A DNA stretch of 64,000 nt from Albidovulum inexpectatum. GTDB lineage: Bacteria > Pseudomonadota > Alphaproteobacteria > Rhodobacterales > Rhodobacteraceae. A program made the translations under genes and the position numbers. The stretch lies in the NCBI RefSeq assembly GCF_002927635.1, contig NZ_PRDS01000001.1, positions 124,001 through 188,000 on the forward strand, read 5' to 3'. The notes beneath the pieces are model-generated. The model saw nothing but the letters and a program-made list of their open reading frames with translations, was not told the DNA's origin and did no database searches. Below are positions 11,012-20,020 of the stretch, one piece after another; position 1 is the stretch's first letter; every line of letters begins with the position of its first letter.

Positions 11012-11057
11012 TCCAACCTCTTCCATTCTGGAACCGGGGTGGCAGAATGGACGCGCG

Positions 11058-11759
11058 ATGTCAAAACCTGCTCATGTCTTCATCCTGACCGGCGCGGGGA
11101 TCTCGGCCGAGAGCGGGCTGCAGACCTTCCGCGACAAGGGTGGCCTTTGGGCGAAATACGACTGGCGCGCGCTGGCCACGCCCGACGCCTTTGCCCGCGA
11201 TCCGGCGCATGTTCTGGAATTCTACGACCTGCGCCGCCAGGCCGTGCGGCAGGCGCAACCAAACCCGGCCCACGAAGCGATTGCGCGGCTTCAGCAGCGA
11301 TTTCGCGGCCGTGTCACCCTGGTCACGCAGAATGTGGACGACCTGCATGAACGGGCAGACAGCCCCGAGGTCATTCACATGCATGGCAGCCATCTGACCG
11401 CACGGTGCTGCGCATGCGATCACCGGTGGCCCGCGCCAAGCCAATTACGTGTTTCCGACCCCTGCCCCGCCTGCGGTGCGCGCCCCTGCCGCCCCGACGT
11501 CGTGTGGTTCGGAGAGATTCCGCATCATCTGGACCAGATCGCAGAGGCACTGGCCGATTGCGACCTCTTTGTCGCGATCGGCACATCCGGCACGGTTCAG
11601 CCAGCGGCGAGCCTCGCCCATGCCGCCCGCGCGGCTGGCGCGCACACGCTTGCGCTGAACCTGCAGCGGACCGAGAACAGCAACCTGTTCGATGAAACCC
11701 GCCTGGGCCCGGCCAGCAGGATCGTCCCCGAATGGGTCGAGCGGATGCTGGCCTGCTGA
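11058..11759 (+). CDS. cobB: Sir2-family NAD-dependent protein deacylase
   Basis: A 233-residue sirtuin. The NAD-binding motif GAGISAESG is at 12-20, TQNVDDLHERA is near 90, and the catalytic His109 is in HMHGS. A zinc site is formed by Cys117, Cys120, Cys136 and Cys139. Tyr56 and Arg59 (FYDLRR) match the Tyr-x-x-Arg pair that in E. coli CobB and human SIRT5 binds acidic acyl groups. It may therefore remove succinyl or malonyl as well as acetyl groups; that specificity is inference. It ends two bases before the convergent permease gene. Confidence 0.92.
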   Translation: MSKPAHVFILTGAGISAESGLQTFRDKGGLWAKYDWRALATPDAFARDPAHVLEFYDLRRQAVRQAQPNPAHEAIARLQQRFRGRVTLVTQNVDDLHERADSPEVIHMHGSHLTARCCACDHRWPAPSQLRVSDPCPACGARPCRPDVVWFGEIPHHLDQIAEALADCDLFVAIGTSGTVQPAASLAHAARAAGAHTLALNLQRTENSNLFDETRLGPASRIVPEWVERMLAC

Positions 11760-11761
11760 TT

Positions 11762-14299
11762 TCAGTCGCGCGCCCGCAGGACGCGCGCGGGGCGCACCGA
11801 CAGCGGACGCAGCGCGAACAGAAGCCCAGCGACCAGCGTCGTCAGCGCGCCGCCCGCGACGATTCCAAAGGCCGAAACCGGCTCGAATCGATAGTCACCT
11901 TCCATGACCAGTTCCATGACGATCGCGCCGGCAAGCGCGCCGAAGATAACCGCCACACCCCCCGCCGCCGCTCCGGTCAGGGCCGACCGCAGGGCAAAAC
12001 TGCGCAGGATCAGCGCTCGTTCGGCGCCAAGGGTCTTCAGGATTGCAGCCTCGTAGATCCGCGCCCGTCCACCCGCCGCGGCGGCACCGATCAGCACGAC
12101 CAGCCCGGTCAGAAGCGTGACGCCGGCCGCGATCGCGGTCGCCCGCGCGATGGCCCGCAGGGCCTCGGCAACGCGGTCCACGACGTCGCGCACCCGGATG
12201 GCCGTGATGTTCGGCCAGTCGGATGCCAGCTCGCGCAGGATGCGCGCCTCGGCCTCGGGCGCGGCGTGGACGGTCGCGATCCAACTATGCGGCGCGCCCG
12301 CCAGGGCCGCGGGGTTCATCGACATCACGAACCCGATCCCACCGGTCGAGAAATCGACCTCGCGGAACGAGGTGATCGTCGCCTCGATGTTGCGGCCAAG
12401 GACATTGACCGTGATCCGGTCGCCCAGTTTCAGGCCGATCTCCTCGGCCTCTTCGCGCGCAAAGCTCATCTGCGGAGGGCCGTCGTAATCTTCGGGCCAC
12501 CATTGGCCCGCGGTCAGGCGCGTGCCGGGGGGCGGTGCGGCCGAATAGGTCAGACCGCGATCCCCGCGCACGACCCAATGGTCGCCCGCGACCTCGCGCG
12601 CATCCTGCCCGTTGATCCGGGTGATGACACCCCGCAGCATGGGCGCGGCCTCGACCCTGGTGACCTGGGCGTCACCGGTCAGACGCTGCATGATCGGCCC
12701 GATCTGGTCGGGCTGGATGTCGATGAAGAAGTAGCTGGGCGCGACCTCGGGCAGGTCACGGGCAATGGCGCCACGCAGATTGGCGTCGATCTGCCCGATT
12801 GCGGCAAGCACCGTCAATCCAAGCCCCAGCGACAGCACCACGGCGCGGGTTTCGTCGCGGGGACTTGCGATCGCGCCCAGGGCAAGGCGCAGGGCCACGC
12901 GGCCCCGCGCCACGCGCGCCAGGCGGCGCGCAACCACCCGCAGCCCAAGTGCGGTCAGTGCAAGAACCGCCAAGGCAAGCGCGACACCGCCCAGCGTCCC
13001 CAGCGCAAGCCACGTCATGCCCGAAAGAAGCGTCGCCGAAACCACCAGCAGCCCCGCGATTGCGGCCAGAACGGCCGCAAGCCCCCAGCCGGGCCAGCGG
13101 CGTCGTTCGGCGCCAAGATCCCGGAACAGGGCAGCCGGCCGAACCTCGCGCGTGCGCGACAGGGGCCACAACGCAAACAGGCCAGCCGACAGGGCCCCGT
13201 AGAGTGCGGCCTCGGCCAGCGCGCCTGGGGCAAGGGAAATATCGACAGGAACGGGCAGACGCGCACCGATCAGCGGCCCGAACAGGATCGGCAGACCGGC
13301 GCCCAAGGCAAGCCCGGCAAGGATGCCGATGGCCGCCAGTAGCGCAATCTGAAACAGATAGACCGCAAGTATCGTGCCGCCTTCGGCGCCCAGCGCCTTG
13401 AGCACCGCGATCGTTTCGGTGCGCGTTTCAAGGTAGGACGTCACCGCCGTCGCGATGCCGACGCCGCCCACGGCAAGTCCGGCCAGCCCAACGAGGACCA
13501 AAAAGGCCCCCATGCGCTCGACAAAGCGCAGCATTCCCGGCGCGCCGCGTCGCGCATCGCGCCAGCGCAGACCCGTATCGCGGAATTCCGACTCGGCCCG
13601 GGCCTTCAGCGCGTCCAGATCCGCGCCATCGGACAGACGCAGGCGGTAATGCGTGTCAAACAGGCTGCCCGGCACGATCAGGCCGGCCGCGCGCAGGTCG
13701 CTTGTCCGCACGATCGTTCGCGGCCCGAAGGCAAAGCCCGCAGCGACCGAATCGGGTTCTCGCAACAGACGGGCGGACAGACGAAAACGTCCGGTACCCA
13801 GCATGAAGACATCCCCGACCTCCAGCCCCAGCCGGTCGGCCAGAACCGGGTCCATGACCGCTCCGGGCATGTTGTCGCGCTTGCCCAGCGCGGACTGCAG
13901 ATCGATGGGTGGGTCCAGCACGACCTGCCCGACCAGCGGATAGGCCGCATCCACGGCCTTGATCTCGGTCAGCGCGCGTTGGGCCAACGCGCCTTCGCCC
14001 ACGACGACCATCGAACGCAGCTCGACGACCTCGCTGATGGCGCGCGCGTGGCTTTTCATGAAGGCAAGCTCGTCTTCGGTCGCAAAGCGGTAGGTGAAGG
14101 ACATTTCCGCGTCGCCACCCAGCAGGACCGCGCCCTGCTGGGCCAATGCGCGCTCGATCGCCGCGCGCACGGTGCCCACGCCCGCAATTGCACCGACGCC
14201 CAGCATGAGGCAAAGCAGGAAGACGACAAAGCCCGACAATCCGCCGCGTAGCTCGCGCCTTGCAATGCGAAAGGCCAGGCGAAGATCCGCCACGCTCAT
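11762..14299 (-). CDS. ABC transporter permease, YbbP-like, two FtsX domains
   Basis: A large inner-membrane permease of 845 residues with an N-terminal anchor (about residues 22-45) and FtsX three-helix clusters near the middle and the C-terminus. Further helices lie around residues 390-490. This architecture matches E. coli YbbP and related putative lipoprotein- or lysophospholipid-handling exporters. Its start overlaps the stop of the ATPase gene (ATGA). The ATG at 14299 was chosen for that coupling. The YbbAP pair is commonly next to tesA, as it is here. Confidence 0.9.
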   Translation of the reverse strand: MSVADLRLAFRIARRELRGGLSGFVVFLLCLMLGVGAIAGVGTVRAAIERALAQQGAVLLGGDAEMSFTYRFATEDELAFMKSHARAISEVVELRSMVVVGEGALAQRALTEIKAVDAAYPLVGQVVLDPPIDLQSALGKRDNMPGAVMDPVLADRLGLEVGDVFMLGTGRFRLSARLLREPDSVAAGFAFGPRTIVRTSDLRAAGLIVPGSLFDTHYRLRLSDGADLDALKARAESEFRDTGLRWRDARRGAPGMLRFVERMGAFLVLVGLAGLAVGGVGIATAVTSYLETRTETIAVLKALGAEGGTILAVYLFQIALLAAIGILAGLALGAGLPILFGPLIGARLPVPVDISLAPGALAEAALYGALSAGLFALWPLSRTREVRPAALFRDLGAERRRWPGWGLAAVLAAIAGLLVVSATLLSGMTWLALGTLGGVALALAVLALTALGLRVVARRLARVARGRVALRLALGAIASPRDETRAVVLSLGLGLTVLAAIGQIDANLRGAIARDLPEVAPSYFFIDIQPDQIGPIMQRLTGDAQVTRVEAAPMLRGVITRINGQDAREVAGDHWVVRGDRGLTYSAAPPPGTRLTAGQWWPEDYDGPPQMSFAREEAEEIGLKLGDRITVNVLGRNIEATITSFREVDFSTGGIGFVMSMNPAALAGAPHSWIATVHAAPEAEARILRELASDWPNITAIRVRDVVDRVAEALRAIARATAIAAGVTLLTGLVVLIGAAAAGGRARIYEAAILKTLGAERALILRSFALRSALTGAAAGGVAVIFGALAGAIVMELVMEGDYRFEPVSAFGIVAGGALTTLVAGLLFALRPLSVRPARVLRARD

Positions 14300-14994
14300 T
14301 CGGCGACCTTCCGGCTGGTTTCGGCACCCGCGATCCGGCCGTCCTGCAGGCGGATGATGCGATCGCATCGATCGGCCAGTTCCGGGGCATGCGTCACCAG
14401 GATCAGCGTGGCACCGTGGCGGTCACGCAGGCCGAACAGCAAGTCCATGATCGTGGCGCCGGTCGCGCCGTCCAGATTTCCCGTCGGCTCGTCCGCCAGA
14501 AGAATCGCCGGACGCCCGACCACGGCACGGGCCAGTGCCACGCGCTGCTGCTCGCCGCCCGACAGCTGGGCGGGGTAATGATCCATGCGCGCGGAAAGGC
14601 CGACGGCGTCCAGCTCCTCGGCCGCGCGGGCGAATGCGTCAGGCGCGCCGGACAGCTCCAGCGGCACCGCGACATTTTCCAGCGCGGTCATGGTCGGAAT
14701 CAGGTGGAAGGATTGGAAGACGATGCCCATATTCTGCCTGCGGAACCGGGCCAGCGCGTCCTCGTCCATGGCGGTCAGGTCATGGCCCAACGCCAGAATA
14801 CGGCCCGCGCTTGCCTGTTCCAGCCCGCCCATGAGCATGAGGAGCGACGACTTGCCCGACCCGGAAGGACCGACCAGACCGATACTTTCCCCGCGTCCGA
14901 CAGAAAGCGAGATGCCCTTGATGATTTCGATTGGCCCGGCATTGCCCGACAGCACCAGCCGCACATCGTTCAGATCAATGATACTGTCCGCCAT
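14296..14994 (-). CDS. ABC transporter ATP-binding protein, YbbA/LolD-like
   Basis: A 232-residue ATPase. Walker A is GPSGSGKSS near residue 45, the Q-loop is VFQSFHL, the signature is LSGGEQQ, and Walker B is LLADEPTGNLD. It energises the YbbP-like permease encoded immediately downstream with a 4-base overlap. The ATG at 14994 has a GGAAGGA site upstream. It is divergent from the esterase gene, as ybbA and tesA are in E. coli, which supports the family assignment. Substrate unproven. Confidence 0.92.
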   Translation of the reverse strand: MADSIIDLNDVRLVLSGNAGPIEIIKGISLSVGRGESIGLVGPSGSGKSSLLMLMGGLEQASAGRILALGHDLTAMDEDALARFRRQNMGIVFQSFHLIPTMTALENVAVPLELSGAPDAFARAAEELDAVGLSARMDHYPAQLSGGEQQRVALARAVVGRPAILLADEPTGNLDGATGATIMDLLFGLRDRHGATLILVTHAPELADRCDRIIRLQDGRIAGAETSRKVAE

Positions 14995-15721
14995 CCGTTC
15001 CTTCCGCCGAAAGTCCACATCTGGTGGATATGGGGCATGGAGGGCGAAAGGCAAGCTGATCGCACTGGTTGCAACCATGTTCGCCGCGCTGCCGGCCTGG
15101 GCTGCGCCGGTGAACGTGCTGGCCTTTGGCGACAGCCTGACCGCCGGCTATGGCCTGCCTGCCGAAGACGGTTTCGTGCCCCAGCTGCAGGCCTGGCTGA
15201 ATGACAAGGGGATCGAGGCTGTCGTGATCAATGGCGGCGTCTCGGGCGATACGACTGCGGGCGGACTGGCGCGGATCGACTGGGCTTTGACGCCGGATGT
15301 CGATGCCATGATTCTGGCGCTTGGCGGGAATGATCTTTTGCGCGGACTGCCGCCCGAACAGGCGCGCGCCAACCTGGATGCCATCCTGTCGAAGGCCGAT
15401 GAACGCGGCCTGCCGATCTTGATCATTCCGGTCGAGGCACCCGCGAATTACGGCCCCGACTACAAGGCGCGCTTCGACGCGATCTGGCAGGACCTCGCTG
15501 CATCGCATGGCGCCCTTCTGGGACCGCCCTTCCTGGGGCCAATCACCCGGATCGCGGATCGCTCACGCGCCCTTGCCGAATACATGCAGGCCGACGGCAT
15601 TCACCCGAATGCAAAAGGCGTCGCGCTGATCGTGCAGGAAGTCGGCCCATACGTGGTCAGGCTGATCGACCGGGCCCGCACGGGCACCGATACTCTGCCA
15701 CAGGGCGCATTATCGCAATAA
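14978..15721 (+). CDS. TesA-like arylesterase / lysophospholipase (SGNH hydrolase)
   Basis: A periplasmic SGNH-family esterase. The catalytic Ser is in FGDSLTAGYG, block II is GGVSGDTT, block III is GGNDLLRG and block V is DGIHPN. The start is uncertain. An uninterrupted frame reaches an ATG at 14978, overlapping the divergent ATPase start by 17 bases. The next in-frame ATG (15077) would leave only nine residues before the ALPAWA cleavage site. An out-of-frame ATG at 15037 would give a clean signal peptide if one G in the GGG near 15041 were absent, so a small frameshift at the 5' end is possible. Confidence 0.85.
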   Translation: MILSAIRSFRRKSTSGGYGAWRAKGKLIALVATMFAALPAWAAPVNVLAFGDSLTAGYGLPAEDGFVPQLQAWLNDKGIEAVVINGGVSGDTTAGGLARIDWALTPDVDAMILALGGNDLLRGLPPEQARANLDAILSKADERGLPILIIPVEAPANYGPDYKARFDAIWQDLAASHGALLGPPFLGPITRIADRSRALAEYMQADGIHPNAKGVALIVQEVGPYVVRLIDRARTGTDTLPQGALSQ

Positions 15722-15750
15722 TCGGAAGTGCCGCAATCGAGAGACTGGCC

Positions 15751-15826
15751 TGGCAGGGGCAGAGGGACTCGAACCCCCGACCCTCGGTTTTGGAGACCGA
15801 TGCTCTACCAACTGAGCTATACCCCT
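15751..15826 (-). tRNA. tRNA-Trp (CCA anticodon)
   Basis: A 76-base cloverleaf on the minus strand with CCA encoded. The acceptor arm AGGGGTA pairs with TGCCCCT, allowing a G-T pair. The T-arm has GGTTCGAGTCC, and the anticodon loop CTCCAAA gives anticodon CCA. It lies tail-to-tail with the esterase gene, 29 bases away. No secE/nusG follows it here, although that is a frequent arrangement in related bacteria. Confidence 0.96.
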
Positions 15827-15908
15827 GTGGCCGAGCCGTTATCTACGCGCGGCGAACGCGCTTGGCAAGATTGAATTCGTGCCTGTGCGCCAACATGTGC
15901 CGCGGCCC

Positions 15909-16409
15909 TCAGTCACGTGCCGCGGTGGGGCGGACCATGCGCTTCAGCAGGCCATCGCGCAGCACGAATTGATGCCACAAGGCCGCCGCGACGTGGATCG
16001 CGACAAGCGCAAGCCCCAGATTGAAAAGGACTTCGTGGATCTCCCCCAGGTCACGAATGCCGCCGAACCAGGCCAGTGCGCCGGTCACGGGCAAGCCCAG
16101 CATCACGGCATACAACCCCCAATGCACCGCCGCGGCCGCGCGCTCCATCAGGGCAGAACTGCCTTTGGGCGCAGACGGCGCGCCGCGCGTGGCGCGCAGG
16201 CCAAGCCGCCACGCCGCAAGCGCCAATATCGCAATGCCGGATATCACGTGAAGCCAGGCACCAAGCCCCATCGACTCGCCCGTCGCACGCAAGAAGGCCC
16301 GCCAGGCATCCTTCATGCCTTCATGGCTTACGAAACTCAGCAGCATCAGGGCCGCGATTGCCCAATGCAGGACGATCTGGGCGCGGCTGTATCCCTCGGC
16401 GCTACGCAT
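15909..16409 (-). CDS. Cytochrome b561 family protein
   Basis: A 166-residue inner-membrane protein with four predicted helices. Candidate heme-ligating histidines lie in QIVLHW near residue 15, AWLHV near 53, AVHWGL near 95, and late in VAIHVA/LWHQF. It is likely a di-heme quinol-linked electron carrier of the b561 (YodB/CybB) type. The ATG at 16409 is preceded by GGAGAACAAGAG. It is encoded on the same strand as the DUF1150-Hsp20 pair, 93 bases downstream of it. Confidence 0.88.
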   Translation of the reverse strand: MRSAEGYSRAQIVLHWAIAALMLLSFVSHEGMKDAWRAFLRATGESMGLGAWLHVISGIAILALAAWRLGLRATRGAPSAPKGSSALMERAAAAVHWGLYAVMLGLPVTGALAWFGGIRDLGEIHEVLFNLGLALVAIHVAAALWHQFVLRDGLLKRMVRPTAARD

Positions 16410-16502
16410 CTCTTGTTCTCCGTCATTGACCGATCAGGTCCATGAAACGCAGCCAGACCGACTTTCCGTCGCTTCCGGACCACGATCGGCCCGCCAGCGG
16501 GG

Positions 16503-16730
16503 TCAGTGTACGCTGACAGGAGCCATGTCATGCTGGCGCGCAAGGATGAAGGCCAGACGCCGGTCCTTGACCAGTGCCAGCCGTTCGCCGCTTGCATCGT
16601 GAACCGCATAGAGCCGGTCCAGACCCATGGCCTGAGCCCGGATCTCCTCGGGCAGTTCGTTGACCGGCACTTCGCGGACATAGACGATCCGTTCGCCGGT
16701 TTCAGGTCCGAAATCGTATTTGGTGTTCAT
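16503..16730 (-). CDS. DUF1150 family protein
   Basis: A 75-residue acidic protein without signal peptide or membrane segment. The pattern YVREVPVNELPEE followed by LYAVHDASG and a final LAFILARQ block is typical of the DUF1150 family. These genes are recurrently found beside small heat-shock protein genes in alphaproteobacteria. It starts 12 bases after the Hsp20 stop, so it is in the same heat-shock transcript. Function is unknown; a role as an Hsp20 cofactor would be a guess from position only. Confidence 0.85.
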   Translation of the reverse strand: MNTKYDFGPETGERIVYVREVPVNELPEEIRAQAMGLDRLYAVHDASGERLALVKDRRLAFILARQHDMAPVSVH

Positions 16731-16742
16731 GTCGTTACCCCC

Positions 16743-17159
16743 TTATCCCTTCTTGATCCGTATCGTCTGGACGACCTTCTCGGGCACCGATCGCACAAGA
16801 TCGATATGCAGAAGGCCGTTTTCCATGGTCGCGCCCGCGACCTCGACACCGTCCGCCAGCACGAAGCTGCGCTGGAAGGCGCGTGAGGCAATACCGCGAT
16901 GCAGGAACACCCGCCCCGCCTCGCGCTCCTCTGGCTGACGGCCGCGGATCATCAGCTGCCGGTCCTCCAGCGTGATGGTGATGTCATCCTCGCGAAATCC
17001 CGCCACGGCCAGCGTGATGCGGAATCCATGTTCCGAGGATTGTTCGATATTGAACGGCGGATAGCCGTCATTGCCGGATTTGGCGGTGCGCTCGACCAGC
17101 CGTTCCAGCTGGTCGAAACCCAGCAGGAAGGGATGGGCGGCAAAGGTCAGTTTCGACAT
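16743..17159 (-). CDS. Small heat-shock protein, Hsp20/IbpA family
   Basis: A 138-residue holdase chaperone. An N-terminal arm containing FDQLERLVE precedes the alpha-crystallin domain, about residues 35-130. Within that domain are the typical YPPFNIE start, the ITLAVAGF strand and the late GVEVAGATMENGLLHIDL block corresponding to the A-x-x-x-n-G-v-L signature. A short C-terminal extension carries a VVQTIRIKK tail. It is preceded by an RpoH-type promoter and followed by the DUF1150 gene in one operon. Confidence 0.95.
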   Translation of the reverse strand: MSKLTFAAHPFLLGFDQLERLVERTAKSGNDGYPPFNIEQSSEHGFRITLAVAGFREDDITITLEDRQLMIRGRQPEEREAGRVFLHRGIASRAFQRSFVLADGVEVAGATMENGLLHIDLVRSVPEKVVQTIRIKKG

Positions 17160-17223
17160 TCGGTCATGTCCTCGGTTTCAAGCGACATTTCGCAGGCCCC
17201 GCATCCGGCAGCCCACGCGGCAA

Positions 17224-17252
17224 ATATGGGGATCAGGGTCGATTTCGACAAG
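17224..17252 (-). promoter_or_regulatory. RpoH (sigma-32) heat-shock promoter of hsp20-DUF1150
   Basis: Read on the minus strand, CTTGTC at 17252-17247 is followed after 15 bases by CCCCATAT at 17231-17224. This closely fits the sigma-32 consensus (CTTG...CCCCAT). Transcription would start near 17216, leaving a leader of about 55 bases before the Hsp20 ATG. I see no clear ROSE thermometer in that leader. Confidence 0.7.
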
Positions 17253-17367
17253 TCTTGGAATGGCTTGGCACGATAGGCTTTGCCTGCCACGCCCCACAGG
17301 TGCTAGGATGCCCGCACATCCGCGGGTTCACGCCCGACCGATCGCGGCCAGAAAGACTGAAAACCCC

Positions 17368-17586
17368 ATGAACGCCCATATCGAGATGGATCCGATCGAA
17401 GTCCTGCGCGTCAAGCTGGAGGTCCTGCGCCGCCAGCATCGCGACCTGGACGACGCGATTCACGCGATGGAACAATCGCGGCGCGGCGATCAGCTGGCCC
17501 TTCGGCGGTTGAAGAAGCAGAAGCTGCGCCTGAAGGACGAAATCGCGCGGCTGGAAGACCAGCTGACCCCCGACATCATCGCCTGA
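17368..17586 (+). CDS. YdcH/DUF465 family small coiled-coil protein
   Basis: A 72-residue protein made almost entirely of charged helix. The LRVKLEVLRRQHRDLDDAI block is followed by LRRLKKQKLRLKDEI, the signature of the YdcH/DUF465 family. It is cytoplasmic and probably dimeric. The function of the family is unknown. The ATG at 17368 starts the conserved part. It precedes purE by 87 bases on the same strand and may share its transcript. Confidence 0.85.
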   Translation: MNAHIEMDPIEVLRVKLEVLRRQHRDLDDAIHAMEQSRRGDQLALRRLKKQKLRLKDEIARLEDQLTPDIIA

Positions 17587-17673
17587 GACCGCTTGCCCCG
17601 CCCCGCCCCGCCGCTATAGTGCCGCATGTTTCCGGCTCGGCCGGGCAGGCAATGAAGCAGCGGGGGCAGGACA

Positions 17674-18159
17674 ATGGGCGTCAGGGTCGGAATCATCATG
17701 GGCTCGCAATCGGACTGGCCCACGATGAAGGAGGCGGCGCGAATCCTGAATGACCTGGGCGTGGAATTCGAAACCCGCATCGTGTCGGCCCATCGCACGC
17801 CGGACCGCCTGTGGGAATACGGCAAGACCGCCGTCGCGCGCGGCCTGAAGGTCATCATCGCTGGCGCCGGTGGGGCGGCACATCTGCCGGGGATGATGGC
17901 GTCGAAGACGCGCGTGCCGGTCATCGGCGTGCCCATCCAGACCCGCGCCCTGAACGGCGTGGACAGTCTGTATTCCATCGTGCAGATGCCGCGCGGCTAT
18001 CCCGTCGCGACCATGGCGATCGGGGCGGCAGGGGCGGCCAATGCCGGCCTGATGGCAGCCCAGATCCTGGCGCTGGAGGATCCCGGCCTTGCGGCCCGGC
18101 TGGACGCTTGGCGCGAAGCGCTCTCGGCCTCGATCCCCGAGGAGCCGCAGGATGACTGA
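17674..18159 (+). CDS. purE: N5-carboxyaminoimidazole ribonucleotide mutase
   Basis: A 161-residue purine-synthesis enzyme that converts N5-CAIR to CAIR. The family motifs are visible in order: [13 protein letters not shown] at the N-terminus, SAHRTP with the catalytic histidine near residue 41, [12 protein letters not shown] and GVPIQT. It is a class I PurE, as expected from the adjacent purK. Its stop lies inside the start of purK (8-base overlap). Confidence 0.97.
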   Translation: MGVRVGIIMGSQSDWPTMKEAARILNDLGVEFETRIVSAHRTPDRLWEYGKTAVARGLKVIIAGAGGAAHLPGMMASKTRVPVIGVPIQTRALNGVDSLYSIVQMPRGYPVATMAIGAAGAANAGLMAAQILALEDPGLAARLDAWREALSASIPEEPQDD

Positions 18160-19228
18160 GATGCTGCCGCAGGGGGCGGTCATCGGCATCCTGGGTGGGG
18201 GACAGCTGGGCCGGATGCTGTCGGTCGCGGCGGCGCGCCTTGGCTACCGTACCCACATCTTCGAACCGGCGGCCAATCCTCCGGCCGGACATGTGGCCGA
18301 ACGCGTCACCACCGCGCCCTATGACGACCTTGATGCCCTGCGCGCCTTTGCCAGCGCTGTCGATATAGTGACCTATGAGTTCGAGAACGTCCCGACTTCG
18401 GCGCTGGATGCGATCGAGGAAATCCGACCGATCCACCCCAATCGCCGGGCGCTGGCGGTTTCGCAGGACCGCCTGGTCGAAAAGGCCTTCCTGAACGAGA
18501 TCGGGCTTCGGACCGCGCCCTATGCTGCGGTGGATGACGAGCAGGACCTTGCCGAGGCGATCGAGGAGATCGGTCTGCCCGCGATCCTGAAGACCCGGCG
18601 GCTGGGCTATGACGGCAAGGGGCAGGCCCGGCTGACGACACCGGCAGATGCGGCCCACGCTCTGGCGGCGATGGCTGGCGCTTCGGCCATTCTTGAAGGA
18701 TTCGTCGATTTCACGCACGAGATTTCGGTTATCGCGGCACGAGGTCTGGACGGGTCGGTCGCCGCCTATGACCCGGGGCAGAACGTGCATCACGAGGGCA
18801 TTTTGCGCACCACGACGGTTCCCGCGGAACTCGGCGCGGCGCAGCGCGCCGATGCCGTGCTGATTGCCGGGCGGATCCTGAACGCACTGAACTATGTCGG
18901 GGTGATCGGGGTCGAACTGTTCGTGACCGGATCGGGTCTTGTCGTCAACGAGATCGCGCCGCGCGTTCACAATTCCGGCCACTGGACACAGAATGGCTGC
19001 GCGGTCGATCAGTTCGAACAGCATATCCGCGCGATCACGGGCTGGCCCCTTGGCGACGGCCGGCGCCATTCGGACGTGGTGATGGAGAACCTGATCGGCG
19101 ACGACATCGGACGGATCGGCGACCTTGCGCGCGAACCCGACGTCGCGATCCACCTCTACGGCAAGGCCGAAGCGCGGCCGGGCCGAAAGATGGGACATGT
19201 GAATCGCATCCTTCGGCGCGAAAGCTAG
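18152..19228 (+). CDS. purK: 5-(carboxyamino)imidazole ribonucleotide synthase
   Basis: An ATP-grasp enzyme of 358 residues that makes N5-CAIR from AIR, bicarbonate and ATP. The N-terminal [12 protein letters not shown] dinucleotide-like fold is followed by the ATP-grasp core with [12 protein letters not shown]. The late block [25 protein letters not shown] carries the metal-binding Glu/Asn. The ATG at 18152 lies behind GAGGAG and overlaps purE. It acts directly before PurE in the pathway. Its 3' end overlaps the convergent hydrolase gene by four bases. Confidence 0.97.
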   Translation: MTEMLPQGAVIGILGGGQLGRMLSVAAARLGYRTHIFEPAANPPAGHVAERVTTAPYDDLDALRAFASAVDIVTYEFENVPTSALDAIEEIRPIHPNRRALAVSQDRLVEKAFLNEIGLRTAPYAAVDDEQDLAEAIEEIGLPAILKTRRLGYDGKGQARLTTPADAAHALAAMAGASAILEGFVDFTHEISVIAARGLDGSVAAYDPGQNVHHEGILRTTTVPAELGAAQRADAVLIAGRILNALNYVGVIGVELFVTGSGLVVNEIAPRVHNSGHWTQNGCAVDQFEQHIRAITGWPLGDGRRHSDVVMENLIGDDIGRIGDLAREPDVAIHLYGKAEARPGRKMGHVNRILRRES

Positions 19229-19947
19229 GGCAGGAGACGCTCGATCGCCTGCATGTATGTCAGGCCGTGGTCGAACCGGCCGTGACGCAGGAAGTGAAGG
19301 ACCTGCGCGATCACCAGCGGATTGTTCATCATGAAGGTATGGCTGACGGGCAGGACGATATGATCGGCCATGCCCTCGACCCGTGTGCTGGCCACGCTGA
19401 CCTTGCCGTCATCGTCCCCCTTGATCAAGGCCGAATAAACGGGGTTCAGCGACCGGTTCCCCGCGATCACGCCCAGTTCGAAGCGCACCGGCGGCAGACG
19501 ATTGGGCAGGCTGTTCTGCCCGGTACCCAGCTGCAGCCCTGCCGGTCCGTTGATCCAGTAGAAAGGTCGCAGGCCACCCAGCCGGTCCACAAGTTCGGAG
19601 CCGTGGTTGGGCGGGGCCAGCATGACCACCCGACCGATCCGCGCCCCCCGGGTCGTCGCGGCCCAGAGCCGCACGAGGATGCCGCCCATCGAGTGGGTGA
19701 CGAAATTCACCGGCTCGACACCACACAGATTGACCGCGGGCGCGACATGCGCCGCCACAAGCCTTTCGATTCGCGCCTCGGTCGACGGGTAATCGACGTT
19801 GATGACGCGGTATCCCTGCCGTCGCAGCGCGCGCTCCATGATCGCCAGGGACGCGTCGCTGCGCGCCAACCCGTGCAGGAGGATGACGCATCGGGCTTGC
19901 AGCGGTGTTGCAACCAGCAAGCACAGGATTGTCAGGATCAATCGCAT
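19225..19947 (-). CDS. Secreted alpha/beta-hydrolase, lipase-like
   Basis: A 240-residue hydrolase with an 18-residue signal peptide ending TPLQA. The oxyanion-hole region is ILLHGLARS, the nucleophile elbow THSMGG has Ser86, and a late catalytic histidine lies in PVSHTF. An aspartate in [10 protein letters not shown] could complete the triad. It resembles the EstA/lipase class 2 group acting in the periplasm or outside. The substrate is not known. It stands alone, convergent to purK. Confidence 0.85.
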   Translation of the reverse strand: MRLILTILCLLVATPLQARCVILLHGLARSDASLAIMERALRRQGYRVINVDYPSTEARIERLVAAHVAPAVNLCGVEPVNFVTHSMGGILVRLWAATTRGARIGRVVMLAPPNHGSELVDRLGGLRPFYWINGPAGLQLGTGQNSLPNRLPPVRFELGVIAGNRSLNPVYSALIKGDDDGKVSVASTRVEGMADHIVLPVSHTFMMNNPLVIAQVLHFLRHGRFDHGLTYMQAIERLLP

Positions 19948-20020
19948 GGCCCAGCCTTAAGCCAGATCGCAGGGCAATGCCACGCTTGCCGCGCACAGGG
20001 TGTCGACGTAAGTCAGGGGC

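Noticed and set aside
11732-13342. A 536-codon frame opposite the YbbP-like permease
   Set aside because: Extremely rich in Arg, Gln and Gly, no hydrophobic core; a codon-bias shadow.
17176-17182. CTTGAAA on the minus strand near Hsp20 as a sigma-32 -35 element
   Set aside because: It is only 17 bases before the ATG, leaving no room for a -10 element; the site at 17224-17252 fits better.
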